DNA from: Bryobacteraceae bacterium
Lineage (GTDB): Bacteria > Acidobacteriota > Terriglobia > Bryobacterales > Bryobacteraceae
Assembly: GCA_025056865.1 (NCBI GenBank)
Contig: JANWVO010000003.1
Span: 62,001-126,000, forward strand
DNA: 64,000 bases
Reading direction: 5' to 3'
The position numbers were made by a program, and so were the translations under genes. The notes under the pieces were generated by a model, which was not told where the DNA came from, searched no databases, and saw nothing but the letters and a program-made list of their open reading frames with translations. This document shows positions 16,948-25,134 of this stretch, one piece after another (the first letter of the stretch is position 1; the number at the start of each line of letters is the position of its first letter).

Positions 16948-18020
16948 GACAGGGCCTCTTTTTCAATATCAGAAAGCTGGCCCCACCGCAGCCCCTCCCG
17001 GACGGCCAGGACGAGGCCGAAGGGGACGGCACCGGCGAAGGCGACGATCCAGTTCAGCATTGCCAGGCTGGCGGCCACCTCCATCGGAACGCGGAACAGC
17101 TCGGTGGTGATCAGGATGGAGGCCACCTGGAAGCCTCCCCCCAGGCCGGGGATCTGGATGATGCTGCCGATGCCCACGAAGCCGATGTAGGCGAGCACCT
17201 GCGTTGGAGCCAGGGTGGCGGTTTCGGGGAATGCCAGAAACGTGAAGTGAAAGCAGAAGTAAATGATGCCCCACTCGACCACGCTCCAGAACAGGAGCTG
17301 GGCGATGGCCGTGCCGGACCGGGCGGCGCGCAGCCCGTCCAGCGCGGCGCGGACGAGCCGGGAGGCCCGTTCCTGGTGGTGGGACTGAAGGAATCCCAGC
17401 CCGTCCACGATGCGCTGCTCGAACCGCGGGGCCCAATGCTGGAGGAGAACCAGCGCAGCCAGGCACAACAGGGCGGTGAGTCCGATGATCCACCCGCCCC
17501 GTGCGAGCAGCCACCGGATCTCCGGCCCCGCCGAGGGGTGGATCCGGATCGACGAGGCCAGCGCGTAGCCGAAGAAGGCAAGGATGAGCAGCGTGTCGTA
17601 GATCCGCTCGAGCACCCATGCGGCCACCTGCGACGGGAAGGACGCTCCGGTGGCCCGGGCGATCAGCCACGGGCGGACGAGTTCGCCGGGCCGGCCGAAC
17701 AGGAAAACGGCGGTGAAGCCGATCACGGTGCTGCTGAGCACGTCGCGGAAGCGGGCCGAGGGCGCCAGCGGGCGCAACATCACCATCCAGCGGATGGTCC
17801 TGCCGACGTAGGTGAGCAGTCCGGCCAGCCAGGCGGCCGCAATCCAGCCCCAATGGACGCTGCGCAGCGCGAGGGCGAATTCGCGCAGGTCGAAGCCGGC
17901 CTGGCGGCCCCGGTAGACGAGGAACGCGGCGGCCGCCAGCAGCAGGAGCGAGGCGATCCAGGCGTTCCGGCGTCGCGGCCGTGTTCCGGGGTGTGCGGCT
18001 TTCAGGAGCGTCTCCTGCAC
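16944..18020 (-). CDS. Flippase-like membrane protein (LPG synthase TM region/YbhN family)
   Basis: The 358-residue protein has about eight hydrophobic helices. Family features include an Arg-rich start before the first helix, the GWIAAAWLAGLLTYVGRTIRW segment, SSTVIGFTAVFLFGRPGELVRP (the conserved GRxGE/xRP region) and GFVGIGSIIQIPGLGGGFQ near the C-terminus. Relatives are the membrane part of MprF and AglD-type proteins, thought to move lipids or lipid-linked sugars. No synthase domain is attached. The substrate is unknown. Coupled to nrdR by an ATGA overlap, though the functions seem unrelated. Confidence 0.8.
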   Translation of the reverse strand: MQETLLKAAHPGTRPRRRNAWIASLLLLAAAAFLVYRGRQAGFDLREFALALRSVHWGWIAAAWLAGLLTYVGRTIRWMVMLRPLAPSARFRDVLSSTVIGFTAVFLFGRPGELVRPWLIARATGASFPSQVAAWVLERIYDTLLILAFFGYALASSIRIHPSAGPEIRWLLARGGWIIGLTALLCLAALVLLQHWAPRFEQRIVDGLGFLQSHHQERASRLVRAALDGLRAARSGTAIAQLLFWSVVEWGIIYFCFHFTFLAFPETATLAPTQVLAYIGFVGIGSIIQIPGLGGGFQVASILITTELFRVPMEVAASLAMLNWIVAFAGAVPFGLVLAVREGLRWGQLSDIEKEALS

Positions 18021-18195
18021 GGCGTGCCCGCAGGGACGCGGCAGCCGGGGATTCGACTAGAATGGAAGCCGGTTCCGTCGGCCTGCGGACGAATCGAACT
18101 TTTCATGATAATCCCTCGTTGTACTGACTGGAAGCCGGCGTGGAGACGAGCCGGCGCGGGGTTGCCCGGCGGCCCCAACGTGGGGATTGGCACAG

Positions 18196-18873
18196 ATGGC
18201 AGCGGGCACACAACTCTGGGACCGGATGGCAGGAGGCGCGGCGGCTGCGGCGATGGCGCCGCTCCCTGCGGCGGACCGGAGCCGGGGCGGCAGCCAGGTG
18301 CTGGACGTGGATTCTGAAAGCGAACTGGTCGCGCGCTGTCTGAACGGGGACGAGAGCGCCTGGGAAGATCTCGTCCGGACCTACACGCGCAGGGTCTACT
18401 CGATCTGCTACCGCTTCACGGGCAGGGAGAGCGAGGCCCAGGATCTCACGCAGGAGGTCTTTCTCAAGGTTTTTCGCAATGTGCGCAGCTTCCGCGCGGG
18501 CGAGGGGTCGTTCGGAGTCTGGCTGGCGCGGCTGACGCGCAACCTGCTGATCGACCACTACCGCCGCTCCCGCATGGAGCGGGCGACGGCCTCGATCGAG
18601 GAGCAGCTCCCCATGCTGGAGGAGCGGGCGGCGATCGAGGGCCGCACGGAGGCCGTGCTGGCCGGACGGGAGGCGAGCGAGGCTTTGCAGAAAGCGCTGG
18701 CCCGGCTCTCGCCGGAGCTGCGCGAGACGGTGATTCTGCGCGACATCGAGGGAATGGAGTACCGGGAGATCGCGCAGGTGCTGGGAGTGCCGGAAGGCAC
18801 GGTGAAGTCGCGGCTGAACCGCGGCCGGAGCGAGCTGGCGCGCGCGTTGCGCCAGATGAAGGTCGTGCCATGA
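18196..18873 (+). CDS. ECF-type RNA polymerase sigma factor
   Basis: From ATG 18196 the protein has 225 residues; a TTG three codons upstream is a weaker start. After a Gly/Ala-rich N-terminal tail of about 40 residues come sigma region 2 (SELVARCLNGDESAWEDLV, then YSICYRFTGRESEAQDLTQEVFLKVF) and region 4 (LSPELRETVILRDIEGMEY and IAQVLGVPEGTVKSRLNRGR). This is the RpoE/SigW-like ECF pattern. Its stop overlaps the start of a zinc anti-sigma gene, so the pair is co-translated. It likely controls its own five-gene operon and other envelope genes. Confidence 0.9.
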   Translation: MAAGTQLWDRMAGGAAAAAMAPLPAADRSRGGSQVLDVDSESELVARCLNGDESAWEDLVRTYTRRVYSICYRFTGRESEAQDLTQEVFLKVFRNVRSFRAGEGSFGVWLARLTRNLLIDHYRRSRMERATASIEEQLPMLEERAAIEGRTEAVLAGREASEALQKALARLSPELRETVILRDIEGMEYREIAQVLGVPEGTVKSRLNRGRSELARALRQMKVVP

Positions 18874-19520
18874 GGTGCAGCGATCTCGAGGCCCTGATCT
18901 GCGACTACGTCGAAGGCGCGCTGACGGCGGCCGAGAAGGCGACGGTCGAGCTGCACCTGTCCTCCTGCGCCTCCTGCCGGGCGATGGTGGAGGACGCCCG
19001 CGCGGCGCTCGCCTTCATCGAGCGGGCTGCCGAAGTGGAGCCGCCGCCGGCGCTGGTCAACCACCTGCTGTTCGAGGTGCGCCAGGGCGCAGCCCGCCCG
19101 GTGCGGGAAAGGCGCGGATGGCTGGGGCGGCTGATCGAGCCGGTGCTGCATCCCCGCTTCGCCATGGGCATGGCGATGACGATTCTCAGCTTCGCCATGC
19201 TGGCCCGTTTCGCCGGCGTGCCGGTGCGGCAACTGAAGGTCAGCGACCTGGAGCCGGCGCGGGTCTGGATGGCCCTGGAAGACAGGGCATGGCGCACGTG
19301 GGACCGTGCGAAGAAGTATTACGAGAGCCTGCGGCTCGTGTACGAGATCCAGCAGACCTTGAAGGAGTGGACCGAGGAGCCGGCCGCCCCGGCCGCTGCC
19401 ACGCCGCCGAAGGAGCGGCCCGCGGGCGCAGGCGCGGACAGCCGGAAGGCGGGTGAAGGCATCGACTGGAGCCTGCCGCCGCAAGTCGAATCGCCGAGGG
19501 ACGGGAGGAAGAAGAAATGA
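18870..19520 (+). CDS. Zinc-binding anti-sigma factor (membrane-anchored)
   Basis: The 216-residue protein begins with a putative zinc-finger anti-sigma domain: CDYVEGALTAAEKATVELHL then SSCASC, giving the HxxxCxxC signature at His29, Cys33 and Cys36. A predicted membrane helix (FAMGMAMTILSFAMLARF) lies near residues 95-115. The C-terminal part is charged and Pro/Ala-rich and would be periplasmic. It should hold the preceding ECF sigma inactive until an envelope signal. It overlaps both neighbours by 4 nt. Confidence 0.85.
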   Translation: MRCSDLEALICDYVEGALTAAEKATVELHLSSCASCRAMVEDARAALAFIERAAEVEPPPALVNHLLFEVRQGAARPVRERRGWLGRLIEPVLHPRFAMGMAMTILSFAMLARFAGVPVRQLKVSDLEPARVWMALEDRAWRTWDRAKKYYESLRLVYEIQQTLKEWTEEPAAPAAATPPKERPAGAGADSRKAGEGIDWSLPPQVESPRDGRKKK

Positions 19521-20170
19521 CGACGGAAAACACGGAGCAGAAGCCGGTAGCAGCCTATTGCCGCGTCTGCGGGGTGGCGCTCGCGGAAGAGGAAGTGCGT
19601 TGGGCCCGGGGCACGATTTACTGCCAGGCGCATGTGCCCGCGCCGGAGCCCGAAGCCGGCGCGCGGCCTTCCGCGCCGCCCCCGGTGCCGAATCCTGGCG
19701 TATCGCCGGGGCTTGCCTTCTTCCTCGGCATGATCCCCGGCGTCGGCGCCATTTACAACGGCCAATACGCCAAGGGCATCATCCATGTGGTGATCCTCGG
19801 CCTGCTGCTCAGCATCTCCTCAAGCGACGCGGCGGGCGGGCTGGAACCGCTGTTCGGCCTGCTCACCGCGGTCTTCTGGTTCTACATGGCCTTCGAGGCC
19901 TACCACACCGCCCGGCGGCGGATGCTCGGCGAGCCCGTGGATGAGTTCTCCTCGCTCGTCCAGCTCCGCGGCCAGCGCGCGCCGGTGTTGCCGGTGGTGA
20001 TGATCCTGCTGGGGCTGCTCTTCCTGCTGAACAATCTCGAGATCGTCCGCCTGCGGGACGTGCTGCGGTTCTGGCCGGTGATTCTGATCGCTGCCGGCGC
20101 CTGGATGCTTTACGAGCAGCTCCGGGCTTCCGGCGGCCGCGCGGAGGAGAACGGGGGAGGCGAGCAATGA
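19517..20170 (+). CDS. B-box-type zinc finger membrane protein with DUF5668-like C-terminus
   Basis: The 217-residue protein has an N-terminal CxxC (Cys15, Cys18) and CxxH (Cys36, His39) cluster, a likely small zinc site. A Pro-rich linker leads to hydrophobic helices (LAFFLGMIPGVGAIYNGQYAKG, the TM2-like glycine-rich motif, then GIIHVVILGLLLSI and LLTAVFWFYMAFEAYHTA). The C-terminal segment VLPVVMILLGLLFLLNNL with FWPVILIAAGAWML is the LiaI/LiaF-type transmembrane repeat seen also in the next two genes. Function unknown; probably part of the sigma-controlled envelope module. Confidence 0.75.
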   Translation: MTTENTEQKPVAAYCRVCGVALAEEEVRWARGTIYCQAHVPAPEPEAGARPSAPPPVPNPGVSPGLAFFLGMIPGVGAIYNGQYAKGIIHVVILGLLLSISSSDAAGGLEPLFGLLTAVFWFYMAFEAYHTARRRMLGEPVDEFSSLVQLRGQRAPVLPVVMILLGLLFLLNNLEIVRLRDVLRFWPVILIAAGAWMLYEQLRASGGRAEENGGGEQ

Positions 20171-20382
20171 ACAGGAACGCCGAACTGATGCGGGCCCTCC
20201 GCGGGCCGGTGCTGCTGATCGCCTTCGGCGTGCTGCTGACGGCGGACCGTTTTGCCGGCATCCCGTTCAGCAAGACCTGGCCGGTTCTGCTGATCGTGTT
20301 GGGCGTGTTGAAACTGCTCGAGCGGACCGCTCTGGCCGCGTCCTCGCAGCCGGAAACGGGCAGCCAGGCGCACGGAGGCTGA
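20167..20382 (+). CDS. Small LiaF-like transmembrane protein (DUF5668-like)
   Basis: This 71-residue protein is essentially one LiaI/LiaF-type repeat: a charged start, GPVLLIAFGVLLTADRFAG, then TWPVLLIVLGVLKLLE and a short polar tail. It overlaps the previous gene by 4 nt and the next gene starts 1 nt after its stop. It looks like a stand-alone copy of the domain fused in both neighbours. Confidence 0.75.
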   Translation: MNRNAELMRALRGPVLLIAFGVLLTADRFAGIPFSKTWPVLLIVLGVLKLLERTALAASSQPETGSQAHGG

Positions 20383-20383
20383 G

Positions 20384-21811
20384 ATGAGACGCGGCTCCCT
20401 GGTCGGCCCTCTGCTGCTGATCCTGATCGGCGTCGTGTTCCTGCTGCGGAACATCCGGCCGGATCTGCCCCTGTTCGACCTGTTCGTCACCTGGTGGCCG
20501 GTGCTGCTGATCGTATGGGGCGCGCTGCGGGTGGTGGAGATCCTTGCCACGTATTTCCGCGGCAGGCCGCTGCCCCGCGCCGGCGTCGCCGGCGGCGAGT
20601 GGGCAGTGATCATCCTCGTGACCATCTTCGCCATGTCGGTGTGGGGCGTGAAGCGCTGGACCCGCGAACTTCCCGGCAAGATCCGCATCGGCGGCGTGGA
20701 AGTCTTCGGCGAAGCCTTCGACTACACCGAGCCGGAGGTCGTATTGCAGGCTGCCGCCCAGGGCCGCCTGATCGTCGAAAACGCGCGCGGCAATACGCGG
20801 ATCACCGGAACCGATGGAACCGAACTCCGGGTGCTGGGCCGGAAGACGGTGCGGGCGCTCGACCGCAACGCCGCCGACCGCGCCAGCGAGAAGGCGAAGC
20901 TGAAGGTGGTCCGCAACGGAGACACGGTCCAGGTGGCCCATGCCGAAGACTCTCTGGAAGGCGCGCGCGTGAGCATGGATCTGGAAATCACCGCCCCGCG
21001 CGGCTCCAGCATCGAATTCCGCGGCAAGTACGGGGATCTCGAAGTGAAAGACATCGCCGGCGAAGTGATCGTGGACTCCGACAACGCCGGGCTGCGCGTG
21101 GAGTCGGTCGGCGGACGCGTGAAGGCCGACCTGCGGCGCAGCGATATCGTCCGCGCGATGAAGGTCAAGGGCGATGTGCTGCTGAAGGGGCGCGGCCGCG
21201 ACGTCGAGCTGGAGGACATCGCCGGCGGCGTGGCCATTGAAGGCTCCTGGTCCGGGGAGCTGATCCTGAAGCGCATCGCCCGCAACGTGCGCTTTGAAAG
21301 CCCGCGCACGGAGGTCCGCGCGGCGGCGGTGCCCGGCGAGATGCGGCTGACGCTGAGCCAGCTCTCGCTCACGCAGGCCCGCGGCCCGGTGGAGATCAAG
21401 GCGGAGACAAAAGACGTCCAGCTCTCCGACATTGCCGATTCGATCACCGTGGATCTGGAGCGCGGCGACGTCGAGCTCCGGCAGCCCCGGCCCGAGCTGG
21501 GCCGCACGGAGATCCGGACCCGCAGCGGGGACATCGAACTGGCCCTGCCCGCCGCGGCCCGCTTCCGTCTGCGCGCCACCACCGACCGCGGCGAGGCGGT
21601 GAATGACTTCGATCCCCGGCTGAAGGTCGACCAGGACGACCGCAAGGGCGTCATCGAGGGCAGCCTCGGCGCGGGTCCGGAGATCCGGCTGGAGACGCAG
21701 CGCGGGCGCGTGATTGTCCGCAGGCTCACCCCCGCCGAAGCCTCGGCGCTGTTGGGGCGCCCGCCGCAGGCTCCTCCGCCGCCGGAGCCGCCCAAGGCCG
21801 TGAATCAATGA
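20384..21811 (+). CDS. LiaF-like membrane protein with DUF4097 beta-helix domain
   Basis: The 475-residue protein starts with the transmembrane repeat (GPLLLILIGVVFLLRNI and WWPVLLIVWGALRVVEIL) and a third helix (WAVIILVTIFAMSVWG). The rest, about residue 110 to 440, is a repetitive beta-rich region with successive VEIKAETKDVQLSDI, VDLERGDVELR and IRTRSGDIELALP turns, the DUF4097 adhesin-like pattern, ending in a Pro-rich tail. DUF4097 proteins are often linked to anti-sigma or two-component envelope-stress genes; here the gene ends the ECF operon. The beta-helix is probably periplasmic. Role unknown. Confidence 0.8.
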   Translation: MRRGSLVGPLLLILIGVVFLLRNIRPDLPLFDLFVTWWPVLLIVWGALRVVEILATYFRGRPLPRAGVAGGEWAVIILVTIFAMSVWGVKRWTRELPGKIRIGGVEVFGEAFDYTEPEVVLQAAAQGRLIVENARGNTRITGTDGTELRVLGRKTVRALDRNAADRASEKAKLKVVRNGDTVQVAHAEDSLEGARVSMDLEITAPRGSSIEFRGKYGDLEVKDIAGEVIVDSDNAGLRVESVGGRVKADLRRSDIVRAMKVKGDVLLKGRGRDVELEDIAGGVAIEGSWSGELILKRIARNVRFESPRTEVRAAAVPGEMRLTLSQLSLTQARGPVEIKAETKDVQLSDIADSITVDLERGDVELRQPRPELGRTEIRTRSGDIELALPAAARFRLRATTDRGEAVNDFDPRLKVDQDDRKGVIEGSLGAGPEIRLETQRGRVIVRRLTPAEASALLGRPPQAPPPPEPPKAVNQ

Positions 21812-21826
21812 CCGCCGCCGGCGCGC

Positions 21827-23140
21827 TCAGCGCGCCCGGCGCGGGCGCACAAGCATCAGCCGCACATCCATGACATTCGTGCCCGTGGGGCCGGTGATGA
21901 CGAGATCGCCAAGCGGCTCGAAGAAGTGGTACGAGTCGTTCGCTGCCAGCATCTTCCGCGCGTCGAGGCCCAGAGCGGCGGCCCGCGCTACCGTGGCTCC
22001 GTCCGCCATCGCCCCGGCGGCCGGCGTGGGCCCGTCGGTCCCGTCGGTGCCGGCGCTGAAAGCAAGCACGCCTTCCCTGCCTTCCAGGGCAAGGGCCGCG
22101 GCCAGCGCGAACTCCTGATTGCGCCCGCCCAGGCCGCCGCCTTTCAGCGTCACCGTCGTCTCGCCGCCGGAGATGACGCAGACGGGCGGCCGCGCCGGAC
22201 GGCCGGACTCGGCGATCTCGCGCGCAATGGCCGCGTGCATCAGCGCGATGTCGCGCGTCTCGCCCTCGATCGTGGTGGAAAGCACCAGCGGGCGGTAGCC
22301 AAGCTCGCGCGCCTTGCGGGCCGCGGCGTCGACGGCGAGCCGGTTGCTTCCGACGATGATGTTGCGCGTGCGCGCAAAGCACGGATCGCCCGGCTTGGGC
22401 GTCTCTTCGCGCCTGCCGGCGAGCCCTTCCTCGAGGATGCGGCGCGCGGCGGCGGGGATCTTCGCAGCAAGGCCGTACTTCTCGATGACGTCCCACGCGG
22501 TGCGGTAAGTGGAAGTGTCCGGCGCAGTGGGGCCTGAGGCGATCACGTCGAGCGGGTCGCCGATGACGTCGGAGAGCAGCAACGAGAGCACATGGGCCGG
22601 GTAGGCGAGCCGCGCCAGCCGCCCGCCCTTGATCGCCGACAGGTGCTTGCGGACGGCGTTGATCTCGCGGATGGTGGCGCCGCAGGCCAGCAGCAGGCGC
22701 GTGGTTTCCTGCTTCTCTTCGAGCGTCAGCGGCTCCAGCGGCAGCGGCAGCAGCGCCGAGCCGCCCCCGCTGATCAGGCACAGCAGCAGGTCGCCTTCTT
22801 CCGCCTGCGCGGCGATCTCCGCGATGCGCCGCGCTCCTTCCACGCCGCGCGCGTCCGGCACCGGGTGGCTGGCCTCGTGCAGGCGCACGCGCCGCACGGG
22901 AGCGAGGTGGCCGTCCTTGGTGTTGATCCAGCCGCTGTGGATGCGCCGGCCGAGCACCTGCTCGGCGGCCTGCGCCATGGCGGCCGACGCCTTGCCGGCG
23001 CCGGCGACGAAGATGCGCCGGTAGCGGGACAGATCCATCGCGCGCAGCGCCTCCCGGACGGTGCGGCGCGGATCGGCTGCCGCCACGGCGGCGCGGAAGA
23101 TCGACAGCGCGTGGCGGCGGAGCAGTTTCTCGCTCTGCAT
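21827..23140 (-). CDS. Glycerate 2-kinase (type II, MOFRL family)
   Basis: With start ATG 23140 the protein has 437 residues. It has the DUF4147 N-terminal domain (RRIFVAGAGKASAAMAQA, CLISGGGSALLPLPL, LLLSDVIGDPLDVIASGPT) and the C-terminal MOFRL domain (VISGGETTVTLKGGGLGGRNQE and AFSAGTDGTDGPT). These are the signature motifs of GckA/TtuD-type kinases that phosphorylate glycerate to 2-phosphoglycerate. The frame stays open for 69 more codons upstream, but that part overlaps aroK and lacks family motifs. It follows aroK by 13 nt. Confidence 0.9.
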   Translation of the reverse strand: MQSEKLLRRHALSIFRAAVAAADPRRTVREALRAMDLSRYRRIFVAGAGKASAAMAQAAEQVLGRRIHSGWINTKDGHLAPVRRVRLHEASHPVPDARGVEGARRIAEIAAQAEEGDLLLCLISGGGSALLPLPLEPLTLEEKQETTRLLLACGATIREINAVRKHLSAIKGGRLARLAYPAHVLSLLLSDVIGDPLDVIASGPTAPDTSTYRTAWDVIEKYGLAAKIPAAARRILEEGLAGRREETPKPGDPCFARTRNIIVGSNRLAVDAAARKARELGYRPLVLSTTIEGETRDIALMHAAIAREIAESGRPARPPVCVISGGETTVTLKGGGLGGRNQEFALAAALALEGREGVLAFSAGTDGTDGPTPAAGAMADGATVARAAALGLDARKMLAANDSYHFFEPLGDLVITGPTGTNVMDVRLMLVRPRRAR

Positions 23141-23153
23141 GGCAGGCAGCCTC

Positions 23154-23681
23154 TCAGAAGATGGGAAGCCGGAGGATGTCTTCCACGGCTTCCGCCGAGC
23201 CGCCGGGCCCGATCTCGATCCGGTAGTCCGCCTTCTCGTAGGCAGGCCGGCGGGCATGATACAGCTCTTCGAACTTCGCCGGATCGCGCGCCAGCGGGCG
23301 CGTCGTGGACTGCGCCACGCGCGCGCGGAGCATTTCGAGCGGCGCATCCAGCCAGATGGAAATGCCGTTGTTGGAGATCAGCTCGTAGTTGCGCGGCTGG
23401 GCGAAGCAGCCCCCGCCCACGGCCACCACCCATGGCACGCCGCGGGCGATGTCGGCGATGCGCCGCCGCAGCGCTTCGTGCTCCATCTGGCGGAACTCCT
23501 CTTCGCCGAAGCGCTCGAAGATCTCGGTGATCGGCATCTGCGCGCGCGCTTCGATGTCCTCGTCCAGATCGGCGAAACGCCAGCCCAGCCGCCGCGCAAG
23601 CATCCGGCCCACGGTGGTCTTGCCGCAGCCCATGAAGCCGACCAGGTAGATGCCCGGCGTTCGTTTCAGTTTCAGGATCAT
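23154..23681 (-). CDS. aroK: Shikimate kinase
   Basis: Starting at ATG 23681 the protein has 175 residues, the usual size. Walker A is GFMGCGKTT (residues 15-23), followed by the shikimate-binding DLDEDIE (Asp38/Asp40), FGEEEFRQME and VAVGGGCF. The lid region TTRPLARDP carries the conserved Arg. It makes shikimate 3-phosphate for aromatic amino acids. The same operon holds glycerate kinase, an unrelated small-molecule kinase. Confidence 0.93.
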   Translation of the reverse strand: MILKLKRTPGIYLVGFMGCGKTTVGRMLARRLGWRFADLDEDIEARAQMPITEIFERFGEEEFRQMEHEALRRRIADIARGVPWVVAVGGGCFAQPRNYELISNNGISIWLDAPLEMLRARVAQSTTRPLARDPAKFEELYHARRPAYEKADYRIEIGPGGSAEAVEDILRLPIF

Positions 23682-23778
23682 GGGGCGCGCTTCCCTTCCC
23701 GCGGCGCTGCCGCGGCGCCGCCGCCGGTGGCTGTGCTGCGCTGATGACGCATGAGCAGGCTCACGGGTCCGTATGAGC

Positions 23779-23784
23779 CATAAT
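23779..23784 (+). promoter_or_regulatory. -10-like box (CATAAT) 6 nt before ATG 23791
   Basis: CATAAT lies six nt upstream of the second ATG of the LON-domain gene. A transcript starting at the usual distance would begin at this ATG, making it leaderless and favouring the shorter protein. No clear -35. Confidence 0.35.
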
Positions 23785-23790
23785 ACAGGC

Positions 23791-24423
23791 ATGCAGGAGG
23801 AGATGCTGCCGCTGTTTCCGCTCGAGACCGTCCTCCTGCCGCACTGCGAGCTGCGCCTTCACATCTTCGAGGAGCGATACAAGGAGATGATCGGCGAATG
23901 CCTTCAGAGCGGGCAGGAGTTCGGCGTCGTGCAGGCGCGCGGCGGCGGGCTGCTCCGCATCGGCTGCACCGCCTCCATCGAGGAGGTTCTCCGGCGTTAC
24001 GAAGACGGACGCATGGACATTCTCACCGTCGGACGGCGCCGCTTCGCGCTTCAGGAGGTTTTTCCGGGCAGGAGCTACCTCCGCGGAAAGGCCGTGTTCT
24101 TCGGCGACCGCGACGAGGCGGCGCCGGACCGGCGGCTGGTGCGGGAGGCGCTGGCCGCATGGCTGGAGGTCATCCGCGTGAAAGAGGAAGAGGCGGAGGC
24201 GCCGGACATCGACCATCCGCAGCTCAGCTTCCTGCTGTGCGACATCTCGCCTGATCTGCACTTCCGCCAGCGGCTGCTCGAAATGCAGAGCGAACGGGAA
24301 CGGCTGGAGGCCGCCATCGCCCACCTGAAGAGGCTTGCGGAAAAGGAGCGCATCCGGCGCGCCATGGAGAAGGTCGTGCGGTCCAACGGGCACGGCAGGC
24401 ATCTCTACTCGCCGCAGGAATGA
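23791..24423 (+). CDS. LON peptidase substrate-binding domain protein
   Basis: The 210-residue protein consists of a Lon N-terminal-type domain: MLPLFPLETVLLPHCELRLHIFEERYKEM, then GCTASIEEVLRRYEDGRMDILTVGRRRF and later DRRLVREALAAWLEVI. It has no AAA+ or protease domain, so it is a stand-alone substrate-binding module of unknown target. An ATG at 23773 in the same frame would add six residues; I prefer 23791 because of the -10-like box just before it. It is coupled to the HAD gene by a 4-nt overlap. Confidence 0.82.
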   Translation: MQEEMLPLFPLETVLLPHCELRLHIFEERYKEMIGECLQSGQEFGVVQARGGGLLRIGCTASIEEVLRRYEDGRMDILTVGRRRFALQEVFPGRSYLRGKAVFFGDRDEAAPDRRLVREALAAWLEVIRVKEEEAEAPDIDHPQLSFLLCDISPDLHFRQRLLEMQSERERLEAAIAHLKRLAEKERIRRAMEKVVRSNGHGRHLYSPQE

Positions 24424-25124
24424 CGCGCGCCATGCAGGCTCCACAGCATCTGCTGATCGACGCCGACGACACGCTCTGGGAGAACAACATTTACTTCGAG
24501 GAGGCCTTCGCGCAGTTCGTCGACTTCCTCAACCATTCCAGCCTGAGCGCAGCCGAAATCCGCGCCGTGCTCGACGAAATCGAGCTGGCCAACATCCGCA
24601 TCTACGGCTACGGCTCGCTGAACTTCGCCCGCAACCTCGAGCAGTGCTATCAGCGGCTGGCCGAGCGCGAGATCCGCGCCGAGGACCTCGAAACGGTGAA
24701 GAGCTTCGCGCTGCGCATTCTCGAGCAGCCGCTGGTACTGATCGACGGCGTGGAAGAGACGCTCGAACGGCTGCACAAGCGCCACGAGCTGACGCTGTTC
24801 ACCAAGGGCCACCCGGACGAGCAGCGCATGAAGATCGACCGTTCCGGGCTGGGCCGCTTCTTCCAGCACACGGCGATCGTGAAAGAGAAAGACCGCGCTT
24901 CCTATGAAGCGCTGGTGCGGGAGCGCGGCCTCGATCCGGCGCGCACCTGGATGATTGGCAACTCGCCGAAGTCCGACATCAACCCCGCCCTCGAAGCGGG
25001 GCTGAATGCGGTGTTCGTTCCGCACGCGCGCACATGGGCGCTGGAGCGCACCCGGCTGCGGCGTCCGGGGCCCGGGCGGCTGATCGTCGTGGACCGCTTT
25101 GCCGACCTTGCCGAGATCTTCTGA
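24420..25124 (+). CDS. HAD-superfamily hydrolase
   Basis: The 234-residue protein has HAD motif I as DADDTLW (nucleophile Asp and second Asp/Thr), motif II as LTLFTKGHP, a Lys in motif III (KEKDRASYEAL), and motif IV as WMIGNSPKSDINPALEAG. A helical cap (about residues 20-110) is inserted after motif I. It is a phosphatase-type HAD; the substrate is not evident. It starts in an ATGA overlap with the LON-domain gene. Confidence 0.88.
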   Translation: MTRAMQAPQHLLIDADDTLWENNIYFEEAFAQFVDFLNHSSLSAAEIRAVLDEIELANIRIYGYGSLNFARNLEQCYQRLAEREIRAEDLETVKSFALRILEQPLVLIDGVEETLERLHKRHELTLFTKGHPDEQRMKIDRSGLGRFFQHTAIVKEKDRASYEALVRERGLDPARTWMIGNSPKSDINPALEAGLNAVFVPHARTWALERTRLRRPGPGRLIVVDRFADLAEIF

Positions 25125-25134
25125 GTCCGGGCCC

